DNA from: Deltaproteobacteria bacterium
Lineage (GTDB): Bacteria; Desulfobacterota; DSM-4660; Desulfatiglandales; HGW-15
Assembly: GCA_019308745.1 (NCBI GenBank)
Contig: JAFDHO010000030.1
Span: 1 to 49,283 of the forward strand
Direction of reading: 5' to 3'
Length of the DNA: 49,283 nucleotides
This document shows, piece by piece, positions 1 through 7,594 of the stretch. Positions within the stretch are counted from its first letter, which is position 1. Each line of letters opens with the position of its first letter. The translations under genes were made by a program, and so were the position numbers. The notes beneath the pieces are model-generated. The model saw nothing but the letters and a program-made list of their open reading frames with translations. It made no database searches and was not told the origin of the DNA.

Positions 1-2
1 TC

Positions 3-1196
3 CTATTCGATGATTTCGCTGATTACTCCGGCCCCCACAGTCCTTCCACCTTCACGTATCGCAAACCGCAACTCCTTCTCCATCGCTATCGGCGTTATCA
101 ACGCAACCTCCATCGTCACATTGTCTCCAGGCATCACCATCTCCACCCCCTCAGGCAAACTCACTACCCCAGTCACATCCGTCGTCCTAAAATAAAACTG
201 CGGCCTGTACCCATTAAAAAACGGCGTATGACGACCACCCTCCTCCTTGGTCAGTATGTACGCCTCCGCCTTAAACTTCGTATGCGGCGTAATCGACCCA
301 GGGGCAGCCACTACCTGACCACGCTCAACTTCATCACGCTTCGTACCCCTCAACAATACCCCTATGTTGTCTCCAGCCTGACCCTGATCCAAAATCTTCC
401 TGAACATCTCAACACCAGTACAAACCGTCTTCATCGTAGGCCTAATCCCCACCACCTCAACCTCATCACCAACCTTGATAACCCCTCGCTCAACCCTGCC
501 CGTAACAACCGTACCACGACCAGATATGCTAAATACATCCTCAATCGGCATCAAAAAAGGCTTATCCGTATCCCTAACAGGCTCAGGTATATACGCATCA
601 ATAGCATCCAGTAACTCAAATACAGGCTTCACATCCTCACTACCAAAATCATCACTCTCCAAAGCCTTCAACGCACTCCCACGAATAATAGGTATCTCAT
701 CACCAGGAAACTCATACTTCGACAATAACTCCCTCAACTCCAACTCCACCAACTCTATCAACTCCTCATCATCCACCATGTCACACTTGTTCAAAAATAC
801 CACAATACTAGGAACACCTACCTGACGCGCCAACAATATATGCTCACGAGTCTGAGGCATCGGACCATCATCAGCTCCAACAACCAAAATCGCTCCATCC
901 ATCTGCGCAGCACCCGTAATCATGTTCTTAATATAATCCGCATGACCAGGACAATCCACATGCGCATAATGCCTCCTCTCAGTCTCATACTCCACATGCG
1001 CCGTCGCTATCGTTATACCACGCGCCTTCTCCTCAGGCGCCTTGTCTATCTCATCAAAAGGAACATACTCAGACATCCCCTTCGTCGCTAAATGCTTCGT
1101 AATCGCAGCCGTCAACGTCGTCTTACCATGATCAATATGACCTATCGTCCCCACATTCACATGAGGCTTCTTCCTCTCAAACTTCTTCTTCGACAT
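3..1196 (-). CDS. tuf: Elongation factor Tu
   Basis: Translation factor GTPase that carries aminoacyl-tRNA to the ribosome. The 397-residue product has the P-loop GHIDHGKTT near residue 19, the G3 motif DCPGHADY, the G4 motif NKCD and the ARGITI switch region, followed by the two beta-barrel domains; length is normal. I start at the ATG at 1196, six bases after an AGGAGG; a GTG directly before it (1199) sits too close to that site. It is the last gene of a tRNA-tuf operon. Codon use is odd: on the coding strand the third position is almost always G or T (CAT, GAT, TTT, AAG, GTG, ACG), unlike the C/G-ending codons of neighbouring genes, except in the last ten or so codons, which return to local usage. 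Confidence 0.98.
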   Translation of the reverse strand: MSKKKFERKKPHVNVGTIGHIDHGKTTLTAAITKHLATKGMSEYVPFDEIDKAPEEKARGITIATAHVEYETERRHYAHVDCPGHADYIKNMITGAAQMDGAILVVGADDGPMPQTREHILLARQVGVPSIVVFLNKCDMVDDEELIELVELELRELLSKYEFPGDEIPIIRGSALKALESDDFGSEDVKPVFELLDAIDAYIPEPVRDTDKPFLMPIEDVFSISGRGTVVTGRVERGVIKVGDEVEVVGIRPTMKTVCTGVEMFRKILDQGQAGDNIGVLLRGTKRDEVERGQVVAAPGSITPHTKFKAEAYILTKEEGGRHTPFFNGYRPQFYFRTTDVTGVVSLPEGVEMVMPGDNVTMEVALITPIAMEKELRFAIREGGRTVGAGVISEIIE

Positions 1197-1286
1197 CACT
1201 TACCTCCTTGAAATCGTGAGAAATTCAACCTTGTCAGGCAACTCCCCGCCCAAATATCCGTTTCTTTCCTGCCATCTTATATCCTT

Positions 1287-1363
1287 TGGAGCCCACGACC
1301 GGAATCGAACCGGTGAACCTCATCCTTACCAAGGATGTGCTCTACCTACTGAGCTACGTGGGC
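1287..1363 (-). tRNA. tRNA-Thr (anticodon GGT)
   Basis: A full cloverleaf is readable on the minus strand: 7-bp acceptor stem GCCCACG/CGTGGGC, D-arm with GCTC/GAGC, anticodon loop TTGGTAA with anticodon GGT, T-loop TTCGATT, and an encoded 3' CCA. It is the last of four tRNAs before tuf. The order Thr-Tyr-Gly-Thr-tuf matches the thrU-tyrU-glyT-thrT-tufB cluster known from enterobacteria. Confidence 0.97.
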
Positions 1364-1412
1364 AGAATGCGCTCCAACCACCAGGTCGAACCCGGAGGTG
1401 GTCTCAGCGAGG

Positions 1413-1489
1413 TGGAGCGGGAAACGGGATTCGAACCCGCGACCCTCAGCTTGGAAGGCTGACGCTCTAGCCAACTGAGCTATTCCCGC
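1413..1489 (-). tRNA. tRNA-Gly (anticodon TCC)
   Basis: Cloverleaf on the minus strand with acceptor GCGGGAA/TTCCCGC, D-arm GCTC/GAGC, anticodon loop CTTCCAA (anticodon TCC), TTCGAAT T-loop and encoded CCA. It is the third tRNA of the tRNA-tuf transcript. Confidence 0.97.
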
Positions 1490-1592
1490 TTATAGCCATT
1501 CAAAACAACGATTCAGCCCCTTTTCCAGGGAAGGATGCGTCCCCTTGCCTCAATATTCGGCAGATCCGGCAGCGTGGCCTTTTCCAGGGGCA

Positions 1593-1677
1593 TGGTGGAG
1601 AGGGGAGGATTCGAACCTCCGAAGGCTGAGCCGGCAGATTTACAGTCTGCTCCCTTTGACCGCTCGGGAACCTCTCC
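1593..1677 (-). tRNA. tRNA-Tyr (anticodon GTA)
   Basis: An 85-nt class II tRNA with a long variable arm. The acceptor stem is GGAGAGG/CCTCTCC, the anticodon loop CTGTAAA contains GTA, the T-loop is TTCGAAT and the 3' CCA is encoded. It is the second tRNA of the operon. Confidence 0.97.
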
Positions 1678-1691
1678 TCAATCCCTCTTAC

Positions 1692-1767
1692 TGGAGCCAG
1701 CGAAGGGAATCGAACCCCCGACCCACTGATTACAAATCAGTTGCTCTACCATCTGAGCTACGCTGGC
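1692..1767 (-). tRNA. tRNA-Thr (anticodon TGT)
   Basis: A 76-nt cloverleaf: acceptor GCCAGCG/CGCTGGC, D-arm GCTC/GAGC, anticodon loop TTTGTAA with TGT, T-loop TTCGATT, encoded CCA. It is the first gene of the tRNA-tuf operon, about 18 nt downstream of the predicted transcription start. Confidence 0.97.
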
Positions 1768-1792
1768 AGAACCTCCAAAAAGATAAACTGAA

Positions 1793-1821
1793 AATTTACC
1801 CCTCTTTTTTCACAAAATCAA
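1793..1821 (-). promoter_or_regulatory. Sigma70-type promoter of the tRNA-tuf operon
   Basis: Read on the minus strand: TTGATT, a 17-nt spacer, then TAAATT. The expected start near 1786 lies just before the first tRNA, a sensible place for a stable-RNA promoter. Seen by eye only. Confidence 0.6.
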
Positions 1822-2428
1822 TAGAAAAATACGGACACATCTGTTTTTTTCCTGTCCTTTGTCCCCCGAGCAATTCTTCTCCCAATCTACCTTGATTCCC
1901 TATGTTTTTGATTAGATTCTCTCTCTTGACAAGATCCGGGTGGAATATGAAGGTGACACAGTATGAGACTATTTACCCCTGGAGAATTTCATAATCATGA
2001 ATGTTTCGACGGCTACCTTCGCAGCGAAAGCGCTGGGAGTCGATTTCGATTTAGCCTATTTATATTAATATTCCTTTCGAAAATTGCAACCAAAATCTTT
2101 CGTCTAAATAAAATAAATGAAACCCCTGAATAAGCATCCTTTAGTCGTATCTCATATTCTATAGCAGAAAACCTTTATCAAGACAAACTTAGATGACTTT
2201 TACTACGTTTTAATTGCTTTGACTTCTATCACCAAATTATTTAATAATAATAATAATCAAGAAATATGCTTTCCAAATTAAGAACAAATTTTATTTGACT
2301 TTTCAAAAATTATTATTAATCTATTGCTCAACGCTTTTCTTTATGATATCAGGGATTTCTATTTGTCGGATAGGCATTTGATCTGACGATAACACAGCAC
2401 GAATACTTAAAGAGGAGGTGTTTTTGTC
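1822..2428. other. AT-rich gap without a gene
   Basis: About 600 bp between the tRNA operon promoter and the next gene, visibly richer in A+T than the rest of the window. It holds a small hairpin at 2022-2035 (CAGCG-AAAG-CGCTG), a short AAT-type simple repeat near 2242-2257 and a weak promoter-like pair. I see no credible coding frame or RNA gene. Confidence 0.5.
2295..2322 (+). promoter_or_regulatory. Weak promoter-like sequence before the small membrane protein
   Basis: TTGACT, a 16-nt spacer, then TAATCT, about 105 bp before the start at 2429. The -10 match is poor and the region is AT-rich, so chance is a real alternative. Confidence 0.3.
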
Positions 2429-2746
2429 ATGATGGCTTTGTTTGGCGGTCTCGTAGCGCTCATCCTGGGAATCATTGGAATCATTATATGGTGGGGATAT
2501 TTCATCAAGGCCTTGGCAGCCGGTGTGCCAGCTATGCTCATCTTGGGTGGAGCTTTGGCCACCTACCTAGGCATAGAAGAGCTCAGGGATAAAAAGGCCT
2601 CCGAGGGTTTTGAAACGGAAGCCGATACCTTGAAGAGTGAGGTGGAAACACTCAAGGAGGAGATCAAGGAACTGAAAGAGGAAAAGAAGGATCTGGAATC
2701 CAAAAAGGAAGAAAAAACAACACCCAAGAAGGAAGAAAAGAAGTAA
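2429..2746 (+). CDS. Small two-helix membrane protein with charged coiled-coil tail
   Basis: Function not recognised. The 105-residue product begins with two hydrophobic segments (about residues 3-22 and 26-46, rich in Ile, Gly and Leu), followed by a strongly charged tail (about 52-105) with heptad-like Leu/Lys/Glu repeats ending in Lys/Glu runs. This suggests an inner-membrane hairpin with a cytoplasmic coiled coil, possibly a scaffold; that is inference. The ATG at 2429 is preceded by AGGAGG ten bases upstream; the next codon is also ATG. It stands alone, downstream of an AT-rich gap and convergent with ndk. Confidence 0.75.
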   Translation: MMALFGGLVALILGIIGIIIWWGYFIKALAAGVPAMLILGGALATYLGIEELRDKKASEGFETEADTLKSEVETLKEEIKELKEEKKDLESKKEEKTTPKKEEKK

Positions 2747-2754
2747 GGAGAGGG

Positions 2755-2796
2755 ATTCCTTCAGGAATGACACTCCTCTTGGCCTCTGGAGAGGAG
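2755..2796 (+). terminator. Pair of hairpins after the small membrane protein
   Basis: Two short stems follow the stop codon: ATTCCT/AGGAAT at 2755-2768 and CTCCTCT/AGAGGAG at 2773-2796. No T-run follows, so termination is only a guess. Confidence 0.3.
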
Positions 2797-2820
2797 AGGG
2801 ATCATACCTCCATTGCCGCA

Positions 2821-2904
2821 GAGGTTTCGCACCCTGGGGAGAGAATGGTTGCGCGCCCAACCTTCATAGCAGACCCGAAGACGGGTGAGAGGGTGCGAAA
2901 CTTC
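2821..2904. repeat. Three-way-junction inverted-repeat element or structured RNA
   Basis: An outer stem joins 2821-2835 with 2890-2904: the inner 12 bp (GTTTCGCACCCT/AGGGTGCGAAAC) are perfect and three more pairs, one G-T, extend it. Two hairpins lie inside: GGTTG/CAACC (2847-2862, extendable by GAA/TTC around one bulged T) and ACCCG/CGGGT (2873-2886) with a 4-nt loop. The element lies between the convergent 2429 gene and ndk. It could be an interspersed palindromic repeat, a 3'-end structure of either transcript or a small RNA; I do not recognise a named family. Confidence 0.55.
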
Positions 2905-2958
2905 AGCAAATCACGCTGCCAATGTCCTATCAAGACCTCTAATCCGGCCCCCTGCCCT

Positions 2959-3375
2959 TCAAAATATCTCCAGTTCACTGAAAAAGTATTTGATCTCGAA
3001 TTTCGCATTTTCCACCGAGTCTGATCCGTGGACAATATTTTTTTCAATATCCGTGGCAAAATCTCTTCGGATGGTCCCTTCATCGGCCCTTTTGTAATCA
3101 GTGGCTCCGATCAGTTTCCTGTATCTCCCGATGACGTCATCTCCTTCAAGGACCATGACCAAACAAGGGCCCGAAGACATGAAGTCGGTCACACTTTCAA
3201 AGAAGGGCTTCCCCTCGTGCACCTGGTAGAATCCCTTTGCCTGATCCTTGTCCATCCTTATCATCTTTGCGGCGGAGATCCTGATTCCCTCTCCTTCTAT
3301 CCTCCTGATAACTTCTCCCACGAGATTCCTTGACACGCCGTCCGGTTTAATGATAGCTAGAGTTCTCTCTTTCAT
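2959..3375 (-). CDS. ndk: Nucleoside diphosphate kinase
   Basis: Transfers the gamma-phosphate of NTPs to NDPs through a phosphohistidine. The 138-residue protein opens with the family start KERTLAIIKPDG, has LIGATD and the active-site motif NIVHGSDS near the C-terminus, and is of normal length. An upstream in-frame extension to 3444 lacks family similarity. The ATG at 3375 follows an AGGAGG with a somewhat long spacing of about 12 nt. It is transcribed alone, divergent from the YkgJ pair. Confidence 0.96.
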   Translation of the reverse strand: MKERTLAIIKPDGVSRNLVGEVIRRIEGEGIRISAAKMIRMDKDQAKGFYQVHEGKPFFESVTDFMSSGPCLVMVLEGDDVIGRYRKLIGATDYKRADEGTIRRDFATDIEKNIVHGSDSVENAKFEIKYFFSELEIF

Positions 3376-3472
3376 TGATTTTGTAACACCTCCTTCGTAG
3401 GATCGCTGGTAATCGTGTTGATTTATAAAAACGAAACCGCCCAATAGGTCAAGGGTTTTCTGAGGAAAAAAG

Positions 3473-4243
3473 ATGAACTTGCAGAGTCAAGAATACGAGC
3501 AGGGAAAAAGATCAAAAATGACCCCTGAGCACCTATTCACCTTCAGGTGCGGGCCCGGGGTTTCCTGCTACACACAGTGTTGCCAGGATGTTTCCATTGT
3601 CCTCACGCCCTATGACGTGGTACGCATGAAGATGGCTTTGGGGATGTCTTCTGATACCTTCCTGGAGAAGTATACGGTCGTCATTCCCAAAAAGGGCAAA
3701 CTCATCCCCCTCGTAATTTTGAAGATGCGAGAGGACAAAGATAAGAAGTGCCCCTTTGTCACGGAAACGGGTTGCTCCATTTACGAACATAGACCTTGGC
3801 CTTGCCGGATGTACCCCCTGGACATGGATGACGACGGGACCTTTCGGTTCATCAGTGACGCGCTTCGCTGCAAGGGCTTGGCCGAAAAAGATCCATGGAG
3901 GATCGGCGACTGGTTGGTTGATCAGGGCATGGTCCCCTATGACAGGATGAACACCCTCTTCGCCGGTATCACTGTCCCCCTTCAATCCCAGGACTTGGAC
4001 ATAGACAACCCCAGGATATTTCAAATGACCTTCATGGCCCTCTACAATATCGACAAGTTTCGGGAGTTTGTTTTCAGGAGTTCCTTCCTGGATCGATTCG
4101 AAGTGGAAAAAGAGCGCATCGAGAAGATTAAAAGAAATGATGAAGAATTACTTAGGCTCGCTTTTGACTGGATCAAATTTGGTGTTTTGGGTCAAAAGCT
4201 CTTCTGGATAAAGGACAAGGAACCTGGTGGACCGACAGAATAG
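3473..4243 (+). CDS. YkgJ-family cysteine-cluster protein (first copy)
   Basis: Member of the YkgJ/UPF0153 family of putative zinc- or iron-chelating proteins with no firmly assigned reaction. The 256-residue product has Cys-rich motifs near the N-terminus (FRCGPGVSCYTQCC) and a second set around residues 85-120 (KKCPFV, GCSIYEHRPWPCRMYP), the usual arrangement of metal ligands. The gene overlaps the next one, a paralogue, by 17 bp if that gene starts at its GTG, so the two are probably translated together. Confidence 0.85.
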   Translation: MNLQSQEYEQGKRSKMTPEHLFTFRCGPGVSCYTQCCQDVSIVLTPYDVVRMKMALGMSSDTFLEKYTVVIPKKGKLIPLVILKMREDKDKKCPFVTETGCSIYEHRPWPCRMYPLDMDDDGTFRFISDALRCKGLAEKDPWRIGDWLVDQGMVPYDRMNTLFAGITVPLQSQDLDIDNPRIFQMTFMALYNIDKFREFVFRSSFLDRFEVEKERIEKIKRNDEELLRLAFDWIKFGVLGQKLFWIKDKEPGGPTE

Positions 4244-5036
4244 CGTCGATGAAACCGGAAACGGATCGGCACGGTTTCTGCCCTTGAAGGGGAATTCCTT
4301 CAGATTTCGATGCCATAGGCATATCTCTTGTTTCACAAAATGCTGCGCCAACCTCAACTTGGTCCTGACACCTTACGACATCCTGCGGGTGAAGGGACGC
4401 TTGGGTATGAGCTCTGATGAATTCCTGGAGCGTTACACGGAGACGAGGATTGACCCCCAATCCAGATTCCCGAAGATCGTTCTCAAGATGGATCGCGACA
4501 ACGGCAATACCTGTCCCTTCGTGAACCCAAAGGGGTGCACGATCTATGAAGATCGCCCCGGTGCTTGCAGGATTTATCCCCTGGGTAGGGGCGTCATGAA
4601 GGTGGATCAAGAAAAGGAGGCTCGCCGGAGATTCTTCATAGTGGAGGAAGGGCACTGTCTGGGCTTCGAAGAGGATAAGGAGTGGACCGTCGAGGAGTGG
4701 ATGGCCGACCAAGGACTCGCGCAATACAATGCCATGAATGATAGGTGGTCAGAAATAATGACTTCTTCAAAGAGGCTGGGACCTGAGGCACATATTCCAC
4801 ACAAACTGCAGATGTTCGCCATGGCCTCCTACAACCTCGACAGGTTCAGGGAATTCCTGTTCAAGAGCCGGTTCTTTGAGTTGTTTGAACTGCCGCAGAA
4901 TCAAAAGGACCGGTTGGAGAAAGACGACCTTGCCCTCCTGGAGTTTTCCGTAGAATGGCTCAAATTCAGCCTGTTCGGCGAAAAAACCATTGACTTAAGG
5001 AAGGCCTTGGGCCACCACAAACAGTATCAGTCCTGA
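4227..5036 (+). CDS. YkgJ-family cysteine-cluster protein (second copy)
   Basis: A 269-residue paralogue of the gene before it, with the same Cys layout (FRCHRHISCFTKCC, NTCPFV, GCTIYEDRPGACRIYP) and the same following sequence pattern (LTPYDILRVKGRLGMSSDEF). I use the GTG at 4227 inside the 3' end of the first copy, as no good later start is visible before the conserved region. The pair looks like a tandem duplication; function remains unknown beyond likely metal or Fe-S binding. Its 3' end overlaps the convergent SEC-C gene by 10 bp. Confidence 0.83.
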   Translation: MDRQNSVDETGNGSARFLPLKGNSFRFRCHRHISCFTKCCANLNLVLTPYDILRVKGRLGMSSDEFLERYTETRIDPQSRFPKIVLKMDRDNGNTCPFVNPKGCTIYEDRPGACRIYPLGRGVMKVDQEKEARRRFFIVEEGHCLGFEEDKEWTVEEWMADQGLAQYNAMNDRWSEIMTSSKRLGPEAHIPHKLQMFAMASYNLDRFREFLFKSRFFELFELPQNQKDRLEKDDLALLEFSVEWLKFSLFGEKTIDLRKALGHHKQYQS

Positions 5037-5794
5037 GCCTTGGCCACCCCAACATAACCCTGCCTCTCGCGGATGATCCCATCAATTTCTTTGCTGTGTT
5101 CGCTGAGGTAGCTCAAAATCCGATCAGACCTGGCACGCAGGACAAAGCTGTTCCTTTCTTTGATCTCCCTGCCTTTGATGAGGAGTCCCTTCTGATAGAG
5201 GTAGGAAATGATGGCGTCATCCGCGTCGAGTTCCACATTGAATTCCTTCTCCAGGTAGGACAACCAGTACCCGAACTCATCAGGGTGTTCGAGGTGCTCC
5301 ACCGGAACACCCAGTTCCAGGCTTACGGGTTCCAAGGTCCCTGGTACCAGGTTGGACCCCCCCAGATAATCCAGCACGTGGGCAAGCTCGTGGATCAATG
5401 TCGAATCGTCAATGTTCCTGGAAATGGCCACATAGATATTCTTGGGATCAACTCCCATGGTCTTGTATATGTTTATGAACACCCCACCGGTTTTCCCCTC
5501 CAGAGCCTTGTAATGGGTGCTTCCGAATAGGTCCAATGCCGCATATTGCTTTAGGTCCACGAACTTGACCCCTACCGAACTGCCGGTGAGCTCTTTGATA
5601 TTCAACGAGTCAAGGATTTCCCTCGATCGGCCGTGGCTCACCTCGGGGAGGCGCGATATTCTCTCACCCATCTCTTGAAGGGCCTCTTCTTCCAGTCCTT
5701 CGAGGCCCAGTTCGTCTTCCCTTCCCTGATGGCATTTCTTGAACTTCTTCCCGCTCCCGCAGGGACAGGGGTCGTTTCTTCCAATCTTCTTCAT
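5027..5794 (-). CDS. SEC-C motif protein with an HExxH metalloprotease-like core
   Basis: The 255-residue product starts with a SEC-C zinc-binding motif (CPCGSGKKFKKCH, residues 10-22), as found at the end of SecA. The body carries HELAH at about 135-139 (DDSTLIHELAHVLDYLGG), the signature of zinc peptidases, with acidic residues downstream that could give the third ligand. No signal peptide or membrane segment is seen, so it is probably cytoplasmic. A protease or a metal-binding adaptor is possible; the substrate is unknown. It is convergent with the YkgJ pair and lies downstream of a small zinc-ribbon gene. Confidence 0.75.
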   Translation of the reverse strand: MKKIGRNDPCPCGSGKKFKKCHQGREDELGLEGLEEEALQEMGERISRLPEVSHGRSREILDSLNIKELTGSSVGVKFVDLKQYAALDLFGSTHYKALEGKTGGVFINIYKTMGVDPKNIYVAISRNIDDSTLIHELAHVLDYLGGSNLVPGTLEPVSLELGVPVEHLEHPDEFGYWLSYLEKEFNVELDADDAIISYLYQKGLLIKGREIKERNSFVLRARSDRILSYLSEHSKEIDGIIRERQGYVGVAKAQD

Positions 5795-5845
5795 TGTCGA
5801 TCCCCCTTACTTGCCACATTCATCCGGAAGTCTCGTCCTCGGGCG

Positions 5846-6115
5846 CTAATCATCCACTATCTGGTCCCGGTGGGCCTTGTACGACCATACTGGCAGGGGT
5901 CCTGATGCCCCCGTCTCCGGATCCATCCTATGCCTGTAGGAGGCCTTTACGTTTTGAGACTCCATCATCCAGTCCCAGCCTCGGACAAAGTAAGGGCAGT
6001 CGTCATTGAAGCAGACCCACTGGAAAGGATTGCTCCATGTGGAGAGTTGGGGGGTCTTCCATTTCTTCATTTCTACCCCGCAATGGGGGCATTTGGGTAT
6101 CTCTTTTTTTTTCAT
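5846..6115 (-). CDS. Small zinc-ribbon protein
   Basis: An 89-residue protein with CPHCGVEM at residues 9-16 and a second pair C..DDC (about 36-41), together a zinc ribbon. The rest ([24 protein letters not shown]) resembles a conserved hypothetical that I associate with sulfate reducers, though I cannot name it. It lies downstream of qmoC in the same direction, separated by a palindromic element. The start at 6115 has only a weak ribosome site. Confidence 0.7.
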   Translation of the reverse strand: MKKKEIPKCPHCGVEMKKWKTPQLSTWSNPFQWVCFNDDCPYFVRGWDWMMESQNVKASYRHRMDPETGASGPLPVWSYKAHRDQIVDD

Positions 6116-6135
6116 CGCCTAGCTCACAATTTCTA

Positions 6136-6257
6136 GGGGCTCGGGGATCTCTTGGAGGAGGTGAACTTGTTTCAGTGGTACCCTATTCGCCTGGCTGGCA
6201 CACAATAGGGCATTACCCCTGGTGTCTTTCACCTCAGGAAAGAGATTGCTGAGCCCC
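6136..6257. repeat. Nested 122-bp imperfect palindrome downstream of qmoC
   Basis: Four short inverted repeats are nested in order: GGGGCTC/GAGCCCC (6136-6142, 6251-6257), ATCTCTT/AAGAGAT (6147-6153, 6240-6246), GAGGTGAA/TTCACCTC (6158-6165, 6228-6235) and CCCTATT/AATAGGG (6181-6187, 6204-6210). The whole folds as one long hairpin with internal loops. It could be a decayed miniature mobile element or the 3' structure of the qmo transcript; there is no T-run typical of an intrinsic terminator. Confidence 0.5.
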
Positions 6258-6291
6258 AAATCATTGAAAACGGCTAAAATGTTAAAAAAAC

Positions 6292-7461
6292 CTAAGGCGT
6301 CTCTTGAGCTTCCCCTCCCTGTTCCTTCAGGTATTCCTCCTTGACCCGAGTAAGGTACATGACCACCGGTCTAAATGCCAGATGCGCCCACTTTGAAAAG
6401 GGGACCTCCAGAACAAGCATGGGCACGGCAAACATCAGATGGATCACGTAGAGGACATAGGTTGTCATGGGCCAATCCAGGAGCCTCGTAAAGTGGATGA
6501 AGATGCCCGTCAGCGTTGTTAATTGCAGCAGGATAAGGAACATCCAGTCTGTGCCATGGGAATTCTTGTAAGGGGCCTTGGACTTCTTGATACGCCCGAT
6601 TATGGCATAGGTTGTCCCGTAAAGGATAGCAAAGGTGGCATAATATCCGAACAGTCGCATAGGATGAAATATGGGATACACCACGTCCCTTTGGAATCGG
6701 ATTGGCTCCCAGGCAAGACCTATAACCTCGATGCCCCCCGCCAGGAATACGGCCACAAGCAAAAAGGCCGTGCTGTATCCGGTCATAATGAGGAGATGCA
6801 CCACCCATTGCATCTTGTCCGTGCATTCTCCGAACTGCTTCTGTGTCAGGAAGTGGGTAATGAGCTCCCAGCCCTGCCTGATGTAGATCCGGACAGGGAT
6901 TCGCTTGAGCAGGGTGCCCATAGTGAACTTTACGCACCTCCACGTGTTGCTCAAGAGCAGGAAAGAAAGGACCGCCGCCATTATGAGATCTGCGATCTCA
7001 ATGGCGGGCGCGGGCCAGACCGAGTTGAGATGGGCGTGCTCCATATTTGGATTGGATCCATGGAACATCCAAAGGGCTAAGCCCACCAGTATGCCCACAA
7101 TGGCCACGGCAACGATCTCGAATGTCTCCGAGGTGTAAAACTTCCTCGAAAACCCCGTCCAATCGTACTGGGAGGTGAGGTACCGCCTCATGGCCATCAT
7201 TGTCTCCCCGGGATCCGCCCCCCTGGGACACCTGTCCGAACAATCCCCGCAGTAATAGCAAAGCCATGGTTCCGGACTCTTCAGGATCCTGTCCTTCAGT
7301 CCCATCTGCGCATACTTCACCAGCTTCCTGGGGAAGGGATTTTCCTCCGTGGAAAGCGGGCATATGGCCGTGCAGTTGCCGCAGTGGAAGCACTTTTTCG
7401 CATCCCTCAATCCAAAGGTCTCAAGGTCTTTCATCAGATTCGGATCGACTTTAACACTCAT
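6292..7461 (-). CDS. qmoC: Quinone-interacting membrane-bound oxidoreductase subunit QmoC
   Basis: Membrane subunit of the Qmo complex, which takes electrons from menaquinol and passes them to APS reductase. The N-terminal HdrC-like domain has two [4Fe-4S] motifs, CFHCGNCTAIC (Cys 24, 27, 30, 34) and CYYCGDCSDRC (Cys 68, 71, 74, 78). After about residue 115 follow several hydrophobic helices of the cytochrome b/HdrE-like part with His residues suited to heme binding. Length 389 is normal for the fused form. It is the last gene of the qmoABC group, 133 bp after qmoB, a larger gap than the 5 bp between qmoA and qmoB. Confidence 0.96.
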   Translation of the reverse strand: MSVKVDPNLMKDLETFGLRDAKKCFHCGNCTAICPLSTEENPFPRKLVKYAQMGLKDRILKSPEPWLCYYCGDCSDRCPRGADPGETMMAMRRYLTSQYDWTGFSRKFYTSETFEIVAVAIVGILVGLALWMFHGSNPNMEHAHLNSVWPAPAIEIADLIMAAVLSFLLLSNTWRCVKFTMGTLLKRIPVRIYIRQGWELITHFLTQKQFGECTDKMQWVVHLLIMTGYSTAFLLVAVFLAGGIEVIGLAWEPIRFQRDVVYPIFHPMRLFGYYATFAILYGTTYAIIGRIKKSKAPYKNSHGTDWMFLILLQLTTLTGIFIHFTRLLDWPMTTYVLYVIHLMFAVPMLVLEVPFSKWAHLAFRPVVMYLTRVKEEYLKEQGGEAQETP

Positions 7462-7594
7462 TCTCCCTCCTCCTGATACTGTCTTACTTGTCGCTCTCTT
7501 TCGATTCGCGTGGAGCTTCTCAACAATGACTTCATTAATGGATCTTGCTCCCCCCTCATGTCAAGCCCCTAGAATCACCCAATCAGCCCCGTGC

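Noticed and set aside
228-1091. Long plus-strand open frames opposite tuf
   Set aside because: They are antisense to an unmistakable EF-Tu gene; their length results from its unusual codon use and the peptides look like no protein.
2242-2257. AAT-type simple repeat as a CRISPR-like or phase-variation tract
   Set aside because: It is a short low-complexity run in AT-rich DNA, with no spacers and no nearby reading frame it could switch.
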